The translations under genes and the position numbers were made by a program. Of a stretch of DNA of 64,000 nucleotides, positions 26,827-37,629 are shown in pieces. This stretch comes from Dicaeum eximium (taxonomy: Eukaryota > Chordata > Aves > Passeriformes > Dicaeidae). The notes beneath the pieces were generated by a model that was not told the DNA's origin, ran no database searches, and worked only from the letters and a program-made list of their open reading frames with translations. Every line of letters starts with the position of its first letter. Position 1 is the stretch's first letter. The stretch spans positions 968,909 to 1,032,908 of the forward strand of contig VWZP01002662.1 in assembly GCA_013396995.1 (NCBI GenBank), read 5' to 3'.

Positions 26827-26854
26827 CTCTCTCTGTCTGTCTCTCTCTCTTCTC
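26827..26854. repeat. CT/CTGT microsatellite
   Basis: CTCTCTCTGTCTGTCTCTCT followed by CTCTTCTC. It is a short polypyrimidine array upstream of the acceptor at 26905-26906. Confidence 0.75.
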
Positions 26855-26906
26855 ATCAGATTACTGGAAAATTTTAACAGTCTCTCCCTCTTTTTTTTCT
26901 TTTCAG

Positions 26907-27023
26907 GCTGGTAGCACACTGGAGGGGCTTAGACTGAAACAGTTTAACTCTCATATATCTCATTCTTCACTAGAGTGGCCGGACACATCATTATTCTCAG
27001 CCTCTGGGGGGAATGATGGGTAG
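26907..27023 (+). other. Candidate terminal coding exon, unidentified
   Basis: This has the best 3' splice signal I noticed in the window: an almost pure pyrimidine run, CTCTTTTTTTTCTTTTCAG, with a possible branch-site TTTTAAC upstream. It is followed by 38 open codons (AGSTLEGLRLKQFNSHIS, HSSLEWPDTSLFSASGG, then NDG) and a TAG at 27021-27023. The phase (0) does not continue the candidate at 23795-23848, which ends with two extra bases. They could be joined only through another exon I cannot see. No poly(A) signal lies close downstream before the CR1 insertion. No family is recognised. Confidence 0.22.
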
Positions 27024-27340
27024 ACTATGTGGTTACATCCAGATGGTGATTCAGGAATCTGATTCATTAAGAGAAAAGCAAAATATAGAGCAGCAAAACT
27101 GAGAGAAAGCCAGGAGACAAAGCAGTGGTGTGTGGGCATTTTTCTGAGGAGAGTTTGTTTGGAGGAGGCTGAGGCATAGAGTTCAGGTTTATGGGAAAGT
27201 GCACAAACATTCCAGTTAGAATGGATGCAGCAGAGGATCCAGAATCCTGAATATTTAGCTCCTGCAAAACTTGAACTAGCATCTCCTCATGTTTTGGATC
27301 ATTGTTCATTCTTTTGGAATCCAAATGTTGTAAAACACAT

Positions 27341-29128
27341 CACAGAATCAGAATGGCTTGGGTTTGAAGGGACTTTAAAGCTCATCTAGTTCCAACACCC
27401 CTGCCATGGTCAGGGACACGTTTCACTAGATCAAGTTGTTTAAAGTCCCATCCACCCTGACATTGAACAGTCCCAGGGATGGAGAATCCACAACTTCTGT
27501 GGGCAACCTGTTCCAGGTCTTCACCATGCTCACAGTAAAGAATTTTTTCCTTACATCTAGTTTAAATGTTCTCTCTTTCAGATTGAAGCTGCTCCCCTTT
27601 GTCCTGTCGCTATCTGCTCTTGCAAATAATCTCCCTCCATTATTCTTGTAGGCTCCCTTCAGGTGCTGGAAGGCCATAATTTGGTGACCCTGAAGACTCT
27701 TCTTGTCCAGCCTGCTCAATTCCAATTCTCTCAGCCTTTCCTTGTAGGAGAAGTGCTCCATCCCTCTAATCACCTTTGTGTGTCTCCTCTGGGCTTGCTC
27801 CAACAGGTCTGTGTCCATCCTGTGCTGGGGACCAAAGTGGAGTTTCATGAGGGCAGAATAGTGGGGCAGAATTCCCTCCCTCCCCCTGAAGGCCACACTA
27901 CTTTGGATGCAGCCCAGGACACATTTGGCTTTCTGGGCTCCAAGCACACTTTGCTATTTCGTGTCCAGCCTCTCATCCACCAGCACTCCCAAATCTTTCT
28001 CAGCAGGGCTGCTCTGATCTGTCCATCCCCTGCCTGTGTTGGTACTGGAGGTTACCCAGACCCAGGTGCAGCCCCTTGCACTTGGCCTTGTTAAACCTCA
28101 TGAGGTTCCCAAGGGCCCACTGCTCAAGCTTGTCCTTGTCCCCATGGATGACACTCTGTTCTTCACATGTGTCAGCCACACCACTTTGCTTGGTGCCATC
28201 TCCAAATCTGCTGAGGGTGCCCTCAATCCCTCCATCCATCTACCATTAATGAAGATATTAAATAATGCTGGCCCAGTACAGATCCCTGAGGACACCACTT
28301 GTCACTGAACTCCATGGGGACTCTGAACCATTGGCCATGACTCTCTGGATCAGACTGTCTAACCAATTTCTTATCCATCTAAAAGCCCATTCATCAAAAC
28401 CCTCTCTCCCAATTTAGAGAGAAGGATGTTGTGGGGAGCCATGTCAAGGGCTTCACAGAAGTCCAGATAAATGACATCTGTGACCCTTCCCCTACCCACT
28501 GATGCAGTCACTCCATCACAGAAGACCATAGGCTGATGAGGCAGGACTCGCCCTTGGTAAAGCTCTGCTGGCTGTCTCAAATCACCTCCCTGTCCCTGAT
28601 GTGCCTTAGCAGAGTGTCTAGGAGGATCTGTTCCATGATTTTTCCAGGCACAGAGGTGAGGCTGACAGGTCAGTAATTTCCAGGGTCCCCCTTTCTAACC
28701 TTTTTAAAAATGGGCACAAGGGGTACAAAGTCCAGTACCTTGGACTTCACCTGACTGCCATGACTTTTCAAATATCATGGACAGTATCTTGGCAACTACT
28801 TCAGTCATTCCCTCAGAACTTTGGGATGCATCTTATTGGGTCCCACAGACTTATTACATTAAGGTTCCTTGGGTGGCCATGAGCCACTTACATTGGGAAG
28901 CACTTTTCTCCCCAGTCCCCATCCTTCTGTCTATCCACTTGAGAGGTGTGGGGAAGGGATTGCCTTTAAAGACAGGCAAAAAAGTTGTTGAGTACCTCAG
29001 CCTCAGCCTTCTCATCCATTGTTTCCAATTTTCCAGCATTTTTTAATTGGAGGGGATACACCTTCTTGACATTCATTTTCTGGTTAACATAAATGTAGAA
29101 GCCCTTTTTATTCTTTGTGAGGTAGGCT
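27341..29128 (-). mobile_element. CR1 LINE, 5'-truncated, about 1.8 kb
   Basis: This is the largest mobile element in the window. Reading the minus strand it starts within the ORF2 linker (peptide KNKKGFYIYVNQKM). It continues through reverse transcriptase to the C-terminal domain and ends in the avian CR1 3' UTR and tail (plus strand ATCACAGAATCAGAATGGCTTGG at 27340). ORF1 and the endonuclease domain of ORF2 are missing. The coding region is split into several frames by indels. It sits directly against a TTTG-rich tract at its truncated end. Many substitutions show it is an old, dead copy. Confidence 0.93.
27426..28580 (-). pseudogene. CR1 ORF2 reverse transcriptase remnant
   Basis: In a live CR1 this protein reverse-transcribes the element's RNA at the target site. 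Three blocks survive. Block 28371-28580 includes VIYLDFCEALDMAPHNILL, the first catalytic-aspartate region. Blocks 28098-28298 and 28000-28239 overlap in different frames and carry GPALFNIFIN and then LSRFGDGTKQSGVADT. Block 27426-27947 is a 173-codon C-terminal part with LEQAQRRHTKVIRG, KERTFKLDVRKKFF and KTWNRLPTEVVDSPSL. The family's catalytic FADD box reads FGDG (28195-28206), so one catalytic aspartate is lost as well as the frame. The product cannot be functional. The family assignment is secure from several independent blocks in the right order. Confidence 0.88.
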
Positions 29129-29131
29129 TGT

Positions 29132-29226
29132 GTGGTTTTGTTGTTTGGTTTTTCTGTTTTGTTTTGGTTTTTTGTTTGTTTTTTTTTGTTTGGTTTTTTT
29201 TGTTTGTTTGTTTGTTTGTTTGTTTT
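29132..29226. repeat. TTTG-rich tract
   Basis: GGTTTTGTTG units give way to a clean run of (GTTT)n, with TTTGTTTGTTTGTTTGTTTG at 29200-29220. It abuts the 5'-truncated end of the CR1 copy at 29128. Confidence 0.9.
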
Positions 29227-30344
29227 AATAAGTAAGAAGCACCCTTAATCTTATTTGGACAGCAATAATGAACCAGAAAATATAAATCACTTCACCTGTG
29301 AAGATATTGAGTGGAAATATTTTTTGTCATTCCCTGTGGAAAAGCTGCTTGATGGAAGTATTAGGCTGCAGAGCTATTTTTCTGTCCTTTCTTAAAAAGC
29401 TTATCTAACCAAAATTTTTGGTTGGAAAAAACATTCATATGGGTTGAAGAAGTAGGTTGTTTTTGTAGGGATTGATTTAGCATCATAAAGCATCTTTTGG
29501 GGAATAAGACAATCATATAGTAGCAAAAAAATGTAAAATATTTTAATACCAGGAAGAAAACTTGAAAAGTTCTGTAGACCTCGGAAATTAAGCCAAGAAT
29601 TAGATTAATATCCTTGATAATCACTCCTCTAAAATGGTTTCTTTTTTAATTTGTTATCTTAGTATCAAAAATGTATATATTTAATATTTGCTTTCAACAC
29701 ATACTCACAATTCATGCCCTTAGATGTGTACATACCAGATCACAGAGGGGAGACCTGTACTGACAATGTGAGAAGGGATAGAGCAGTAAATTGCATTTCT
29801 GTGAAGTTGCTGGTCTTATTCTACAGTTGCTACATGCATCTGGGTAAATTAGTTCTCAAGCAATTAAGTGAACAAACATTTTGTTCCACCTGAGGGGTCC
29901 ACAGACTGTTTCATTTGGTCCATTAATTTTCAGTGGTATCACACAGGCTGGAGCAAGGAAAATTAGCTGTCCTGGCAGTTCTTAAAAATCAGCAGCTGAC
30001 AAACCCTTGCTAGGACATCCATGTCTCAGGAATGCAGCCACCCACTCATCTTAAATGTGAAGATTTCCCATTTATGACTGGCCCAAGGTGCCCATAGTCT
30101 CTAGGGATACTCCCAAAAAGTTTCTGTCCCAAAACATTAAGGAAAAACATGGAAACAGGAAGCTTATGAAGAACTCTTTCATTCCTTACTGAAGGAGAAC
30201 TTGATGGACAATTTTTGTTAAATTGCAATTTTATTAGAAATACTCACATATTGGTCTCAAAATATTTATGCCCAAATTGTAGTGTTTTGGTTTGCTTTTT
30301 CTTTTCTTCTTTTTTAATTTCTACTTTATTAAAGGCAAAGTTCC

Positions 30345-30367
30345 CCTCAGGCCTTCTTGGCCTGAGG
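30345..30367. repeat. Perfect GC-rich inverted repeat
   Basis: CCTCAGGCC, loop TTCTT, GGCCTGAGG: a nine-pair perfect stem in AT-rich surroundings. Pairing does not extend further, so it does not resemble a microRNA precursor. Confidence 0.7.
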
Positions 30368-32046
30368 AATGTTGTATGGCACAGTGACAAAAGAATAGCT
30401 GAAAATAAGCAAGTGGAAGTGTTGAAAGGCATGAAGAAGTCTGGCATTATTCTTTACTCATTCCTTTCAATACTGTGTTATCTGAGGTTGGACAAGGCAG
30501 GCCCAATTTACTCAACTAAAAGGTGGGACTGATAATAGTACTGTGAGTGAGTTGTTGAGAGATTTATTTAATTAATGCTATCAAAAGACTTCAGACTACT
30601 TAGCTAGATAATGTTCTAAAAGTATCACATTTCATTCAATGAGGATTGCTTGCCAGCTGGGAGTACCTGTTCAAGATGCAGCATTTGCAGTGTTGCACAA
30701 AATATAAGGTATATAACAAGGAGAAATAAGTAAAATATTTTTTAAGAATTTATTTGATTTTTTAAAGAATCCTTTAGGCTTATGACTGTGTAGATCTACC
30801 ACATAGATTGAGGAATCATTACAATGATTGCAATGCCTCAAAGCAATGGGCAAGCTCTGCAGTAAGGCTCTTAATTAAGAACACTGAAAATAATACTTGT
30901 TCCTTCTGTGCTCTAGAACCAGCACTCTAAAATATCTCCCTAATATAAAACAAATTATTTTCCTTCTCTCCTTTTATCTTGTTACAAATTACAGTGGAAC
31001 TCAGTAATGGATAGGTAGAGCTGAATTTTTCAGTTAGGAAAGGAGGCAGATGAGGTGATAACTGGTCTGGCTGTCTCTTTTGAAGGATCCCTCACTCAGT
31101 ATTATGGCTTGAAAGAGTCACAATGAATTGAGAATACAAGTTCGGGAGTGCTCTAAAATTCAGGCCAGAGAGTTTTGTGTCCAAAGATAAAACACTTATT
31201 AAAATCAACTTCATTATTGTCTTCATTTTAGCTGGTGTTAGGAAGAGAGCAGTGAGGAATGGTTCATGACTTAACCTGGGCTTTGGTCTCAGCTGTTACC
31301 TCCAGCCCTAGATTTTATTTAACTGGCTTGACTCTTCCTTATCCTTCAAGTCTCTCTCCTTTTTCTGTTTACTGTCTTGGGGCTAATCTCCCTTTTGTGG
31401 TATTTCTGTTCTGCCTTGTTTTTCCAGTCTCAAGGTCATTGGTGAAATCCCTCTTTCCACGGTTTCAAGAGGGCAGAAACCTCCTGCCAGTCACCCACAA
31501 GAATCTGGCAGCTGGTGTTGGTACTTCAGAGACAAACATGTAACTGCCATATGAAATAACTTCCTAAGGGCCAGATTCTGCTTGCAATAGTAATGCAAAC
31601 AGTGCCATTAACTTCACTCTGAATTGATGCTGTTAATTAACATGGTGTTATTTTTCTGTTATTTGTGGTTCTTTTCAGAATTCATCAAAATCAGAACAAA
31701 AAAACAATGTAATAACATCCTACAAATTACTTTAATTATGGAGTAATATTAAAAGGTATCTAAAAATACATTAAATATTTTCTTCATGCTATTCCAGGTT
31801 TGCAATGCTGTGGTTGCCAGAGCATAGTTACACTACTGCAATGCAAGGACAAGGGTTCATGAGATTCTTATATTCTTCAGTTTTTCTCCATACTGTATAA
31901 GCTCTAGAACCCAAAACCAGCAACAAAACAACACCTCCCAAACCCCAAACCACAAAGAGATATTTAACTGAATTTTTACGTGCTGACAAGGCACTTAATT
32001 CCAGATTTTACAAAGTGTTAACATTTTTTCCCTTTTTTTTGGTGGA

Positions 32047-32047
32047 T

Positions 32048-32078
<31 letters not shown>
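32047..32078. repeat. (TTTTG)n microsatellite
   Basis: About five clean TTTTG units between T runs. Confidence 0.9.
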
Positions 32079-32432
32079 CTGCCTCGTTTAAATCTGACAT
32101 GGACTAGAACCTTGCATTTTTTGGGATGAATTATGCCACAAAAATCTGGTAATACTACACACCTACCAATCCATAAATATTCATTTTGGTTTCAAGGGTC
32201 TCAACAATATTTGAAAAACCTAATAAACATTAGACTTTGTGATCAAATAATTTATGTTATTCATATGTAACATAGAAAGAATTGAAATGTTCATGCAGAA
32301 GTTAAGTGAGTTGCCTAAATTCCTGTGATAGAAAAAGAGCAAATTAATTACGGTGCATCCGTTGGCTATTCTGCCTCCTTTTACTAATGTCTGCTGTATT
32401 TGGACCACATCAATCTTTTGGTGATCTCCAGT

Positions 32433-32496
32433 TAAAATAAAAAACAAAAACAAATCAACAAAAAAACCCACTAAAACAAAACAAAATAACCAAACA
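32433..32496. repeat. A-rich low-complexity tract
   Basis: AAAATAAAAAACAAAAACAA and ACTAAAACAAAACAAAATAA type sequence. Confidence 0.75.
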
Positions 32497-34985
32497 CTTC
32501 AAACAAGTAAAGATTATATTCATCCATCCATCAGGAACACCTAAGTGGTGTTAGCATCTGATGTCAAGTGCATACATGTTTGTGTGTTACAGTATTGTAT
32601 CCCAGCCACACATGAGATACACAAATTAAATGTGAGAGAACAGAATAATGTATCATGGGTTTTTTTGCCTACAGATGATCAAGAAAAGCCCCATTGAGAG
32701 GAAAACATCTAATATTATTCTTAAAATGACACTTGGAAACAAATATCACAGCTCCAATAAGCCTGAGAATTAAAGTCAATGCAGCATAAATAACAAAGGC
32801 CATTCAAATTTAAAAGTTATGGAGAAAAGAACAGCCCTAAAAGAAGGTAATGCTTTTATTTGTCTCTCCCAAACCATATAAAAATCTACGAAATTAGAAG
32901 GTCTAATAAGATCAAGCATTCCCTTCCAGTTACATACATAAATATTTTCAGCATTTCATAATATTCCCCTTTGATGCTATACAAAAATGAATTTGCTTCA
33001 TGCCCCCTAAAATTATAATTGATATTGATTTAATTAGAAGCTTCTGCAAATATAGCAGAACCATGCACTCTGAAGAGGGAGTTGAGGAAATCAAATGCAG
33101 AAACATAGAAAAGCTTTGCTGGGACTCTCTTAACTCCTGAACAGTCCACTGCTCTAGGCAGGATAGGTGGTAAAATAACACAATCAGATTCATTGACCAA
33201 CTTCAATAGTGCTGAGCTCAGAGTAGATTTTCAGAGAAATCTGAGGAGCAGAGCTGCAGGAGCACTGAGCTTTCTGTTCCTGTATTTAATGTAACCTGTA
33301 GTTCAGGTCCATCTCTGTGACAGTTTTTTCAAGATGATGATATATTTTATATGTATAATATACTGAATGATGGGTATCAGCTCCTGATAGAAGGTTCTAT
33401 TTGTGGTCTTTCACTTTTGAGGATTTTGGGATGGCCATGCTGCAGAGCAGAAAATAATGCAATTATAGGGAGAATACCTGTCTCCCTGGCCTAAAACTTC
33501 TTCTCTAAAACTGGATTCTTTTCTGGGGCCACAGCCTAAAATAGCAGAGGACCAAGACAGGTTGTGGGACTAGGTGTACTGGATTTTTAAAAGCCCTTCC
33601 ACTCATGACAAACTCACAGATGCCAAGGCTGCAGAACAATGGATACATGCTTATTTTTTGCCAGTTCATTTTTACTCTTAATTGTATTTGAATGTAAGAT
33701 TTCAAATGAAGGCTTGAAAAATTTTACCTGAACAGGAAAAAGCAAAAAGCTGTGAGAAAAAGAAACCAGATTTACACTGGAGACTGTTTAACAACCTGAA
33801 CTGGAGCTGTCAGCACCATGAAACTACTGCTATAAGATCATGCAGCTCTCTTGTCATATCCCAGAGTATTTGCATGCTCTGCTCTCTGCCACATCTGAAA
33901 TACTTATTCTTGATCTGGTTTTATTTCAATTCTGTTCCATAAGAACCCCATTTTCTTTTAGCAAAGCAGAAGATAGTTGTTAGAACATTTTATAATTCTT
34001 TATTTAAAATGGCAAGATATTCAATTCCTTCTTGGATATTAAACATTATCCTCATGGTTACAGATGAGAGAGGCACATGTCTCAAATTCAAGATTAATCC
34101 TTTCCTCAGGTGATATATATAAAGGGAAATTTCCAAGGTTAAGTGTACATCCTATGCAGTTTTAACTGATTACAGTTTTATGAATGCAATGTTAAGAGGT
34201 GCTTAATTCCCACTGAAACCATCAAAAATTTCCATCTACTGTGCACACCTCGCTGTTACAGAGGCTGTTTTTCAAATGGACCTTTATTTTCAGAAAAAAA
34301 AGAAGCTGCAGTTCTCCCATAGCAAATCTATGGGAACACTTCAGCTTTATAAATTTCCTCTTTTCTTTAGCTCATGAACCCAGATAAGTGTGGAGGACTG
34401 TTCAATAAATAAGCAAGCAGAGATTAAAGCACCCAGAAAGCAACAATGAGAAACTTGGCTGATGGTGCTGGTTCACTTAAGCTATACTCACCACAACAGA
34501 CAAAACATGTGACTATTTTCAGTCTCTACTCTCTCAGCTCCATTTCCCCTCACAGGTAGGCCAGGCAGCAGTCTATTTCAGGCATTACAAAATCATTTCC
34601 AAGGTGGGAGGGACTTATGGAAAATTACACCATATTCAGAGGGGACAGACACAGTCTGGCAGCATCCTCTCAATTCTAGAGGGGGTAGGTGTCTAACTCC
34701 TCAAAAAAGAATATATTTGTGCAGGTTAGGATTTTGTCTACCCCCATATGCTCAATAAAATCAGCCAGAGTGAGTGCTGAGGGGATTTCAAGCTATGTCT
34801 TTATCATGGGTTAGTAAAGTGCCGAAGGCAAGTGTAATCAACCTCATGATTTAAAAGAGAAATGACTCAGATGAAACAGACTGTACTGGGGATTTTTTTC
34901 TAGGAGGACTCCCACACAGGACCCTATGGTTCTCCCATACTCCACCATGAAGTGAATAGTGCTCCCAAGAGCTAGAATCTCTCCC

Positions 34986-35001
34986 AAAAAAAAAAAAAAA
35001 A
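34986..35001. repeat. Poly(A) run, A16
   Basis: An uninterrupted run of 16 A with no recognisable retrocopy upstream. Confidence 0.9.
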
Positions 35002-36564
35002 GTGTGTTATTTCCTGTTTTCCTCAAGCCCCAATTCTGTGAGTGCTTATATGAAGTTGTAACCTGTTTCTAGCTGGAATGGCAGCACAAATGGTTATTTT
35101 GGGTAAGACTGCAGATAGCAGAAACTCTCATGGTGCTGTTTCCCCCACAAGTAATTTTCTTTTTTCCATTCAAGCATCCTTTTCTCCTTGCTCCAATATT
35201 TACTCCAGCCCTTCTATTTCCCAGGATGACATCTGCCCTGGGATCTGTGTATAAAGTTCCTGAACTGTACGTAAAGTCATGACATTATAATGTAAGAACT
35301 TTTGACATTCACAGAACTCATTTACATTTACAAGCATCATCCAGAGAATCCCACAAAGCCCAGTGAGCTGCCTTGGAGAAGTAAGTGTTTATCAGTCTAG
35401 CCTGTTTTACAGTGAGGAAACTGGGACAGAAGTTTTCCCAAACCTGACAGAAACCTGTTTCCAAGGCCAGCTAGTGAGACAGAGATGGAAAGAAGGGGAT
35501 AACCCAGGAATTACTGAGTCCAGCCATGTTGTCACTGCACCAGGCAACTCTGTTGCAAAATGAATAAACTTTTTGGTTATAGAATTTAAGCATCTCAAAA
35601 TCTGATAATTTCAATAGCTCTGTTCTCTATTGCTTTCAAGAGGGAGAGATTTCTGATGTTTTCCATCCTTCAGTAAGTGAAAATAACTCAGGACTCCTAT
35701 TTACCTGTACAGTGACATTTTTTTTCCCTCCTTTCCAGCAGGTGGAAGTGGTAACAGAGCCAAGAAAGAGCTATTCCTTGTTGAAGTAATTGAGGGCAGC
35801 AGGTACAAGAGCCCAGGAGTGTTCAAATGCTAACAAGAATGTATCAGGAATACATACAACATTTAGCAATTCACAGAAATGCAAGGTTGTCAAGTTCTTG
35901 TGAGTATTGTAATATATTATGCGTAATTTAATGACCTAATTTAACCAATTCTTTCTCTGCATTTATTAGTTCTGTTGTATCATCTATTTCCAGAGTCCAA
36001 GAATACACTGTCTTGCAGTTGAAATTTGTGAATGATTTGTGCCACAGGCAGTGGGTGGCTAGAATCTCAGATCCTGTGTAACTTCATTTTTCAGTAATGA
36101 TGTATTGAAGAGACAGTAACAGAACCAGTGTAGAAGGTTGAGTTTCACTCATAGTTTTGTGGCCACTCAGTTGCAAAGTCAGCAGTACCAGAATCTAATG
36201 TTTCTCACGTTATTCAGGACTTGAAAGCTGAGGAGTTCTGCTGGCATCAGTTTTTCCTGCAGGATCTCTGCCATTTGAAGTGGTAGATTCCCAGTAATGT
36301 GTAGCTTTACTCTTGTCTTTTATTCATCACTGGTCTAGAAGATAACTTTCATTATATGATAGTTACATCATTTTTTTTTGCTGGTGCATGAAGGAAAAGA
36401 TTTTACATGCTACTTTCTACTCCAATGGGAGTTTATTTTGTTGCCTAGGAAAGTTTTGCAGAATTTCATTTCCTGTAAAATGGAAAAGCATAGTACTATG
36501 AAAATACTGCAGAGGGAAAACTCATGAAATGTAATTAATTGTTTAAAAGTCATGAATCTTAAGT

Positions 36565-36636
36565 GATATAGTAATAATATAGTAATATATGATATATAGT
36601 AATATATAGTAATATATTCCAGAATATAGTAATAAT
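36565..36636. repeat. Tandem ATATAGTAAT-type tract
   Basis: The unit (AT)ATAGTAAT is repeated about six times with small variations, including ATATAGTAATATATAGTAAT. Such a tract is likely to vary in length between individuals. Confidence 0.8.
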
Positions 36637-36689
36637 CTTGTTATTTAGCAAGAACTTAAAGAAAACTTCTAACTTTTTTTACCTTCTGT

Positions 36690-36714
36690 GACTCTTAACA
36701 AACTGTTAAGAGTC
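36690..36714. repeat. Perfect 11-bp inverted repeat
   Basis: GACTCTTAACA, loop AAC, TGTTAAGAGTC. The stem is perfect but does not extend beyond 11 pairs. Confidence 0.75.
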
Positions 36715-36870
36715 TGTTGCTGTCATCACCACCTCACACTTCCTTATTGTCGTCTTCCAGTTTACAGTGTTTTGTATATCCTAAAACCCATATGCTGGCT
36801 TTGAGCCTGAAAAACACAAACCTGATCTTTCTGATGTGGAAGGTTCTAAGTGAAACAAAAGCTTAAGAAA

Positions 36871-37560
36871 GAGGAGAAAAATTTATGAACAGAGGAAAGA
36901 GCCAAGAACAACTGCTCTAAATGGCTGTGTAGGACAGTCATCCTGGTTTTGAGGTGGCTGTTTTACTGTCATCCCTGTGTAGAGTGATATGGCCTCTGGT
37001 GAGCCATGGGACTTCACAGCTTTCCTGCTGAAGGCATTTCTCATCAGGTAGTCAACCCCAATGCCCCTGGCCACCCTCAATTCCTGCTGGCCACCAGGCA
37101 GGCACTAAGCAGATAAGGAAGCTGACAGATGCAGAAGATAACGTGACCCCCACTGGAAACACTGGTCTGTATCCTACCTCGTGTTTTGCCCCCTCTGAAA
37201 AAAAGTCCTGCTTGTATCCCCACAGGAGAATTTCACCCTGGGGATTGTTACTGCCTGTAATAACAGGAGAAGAGAGATCCACACCTCCCTTCCCAGAAGC
37301 CCACATCTGTTTCAGCTTCAGTGAACTACATGCACCTTACTCAGCTCTCCCATCAGCACTACAGCACTGAGTGTGCCAACAACCCACTGGGCTGAGCAGT
37401 GGCTACCAAACCCCAAGGTGTCCTGGTATGGTCCTACAACAAAGACATCTCACCGCCACTGCTGTCGCCGAAAAGTAAGGACACCAAATCACAGGAAGAA
37501 GCAAAAGTAGGAAAATCACAGGAAGAAGCAAAATTAACAGCCAGATCTGGTTTTCTGTTG
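36871..37560. other. GC-richer segment of unknown origin
   Basis: This block is clearly richer in GC than its flanks and has open frames on both strands (minus 36883-37080 and 37052-37306; plus 37143-37370 and 37399-37629). It may be an old retroviral or other repeat fragment, or a host regulatory or transcribed segment. I cannot assign it. It ends in the 27-bp-period duplication at 37486-37533. Confidence 0.4.
37486..37533. repeat. 21-bp direct duplication, period 27
   Basis: AAATCACAGGAAGAAGCAAA(A) occurs at 37486-37506 and again exactly at 37513-37533. The period of 27 bases is nine codons. In the plus-strand open frame it gives KSQEEAKVGKSQEEAK. Confidence 0.8.
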
Positions 37561-37629
37561 ATTTATGAGGTAATATTAATATTTGGAAATACATCATTGG
37601 CTCATAAGAGGCTGAAGAAAATTTCATAG

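Larger units (their letters stand above)
22125..26906. other. Gene-poor stretch with weak exon candidates
   Basis: Apart from the segment at 23795-23848, nothing gene-like is supported. A T-rich tract lies at 25215-25265 and a CT/GTCT microsatellite at 26827-26854. The 111-codon plus-strand frame at 23977-24312 has a GTAAGT donor inside it (about 24149) but no recognisable protein content. Confidence 0.45.
29227..36870. other. Gene-poor AT-rich stretch
   Basis: No gene, RNA or mobile element is recognisable in these 7.6 kb. They contain a GC-rich hairpin (30345-30367), a (TTTTG)n run (32047-32078), an A-rich tract (32433-32496), an A16 run (34986-35001), an ATATAGTAAT tandem tract (36565-36636) and an 11-bp hairpin (36690-36714). 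Open frames of 60-105 codons show no domain. Confidence 0.5.

Noticed and set aside
27436..28308. Plus-strand frames of 71-143 codons
   Set aside because: They are antisense to the CR1 ORF2 remnant, whose minus-strand reading matches the family in order and content.
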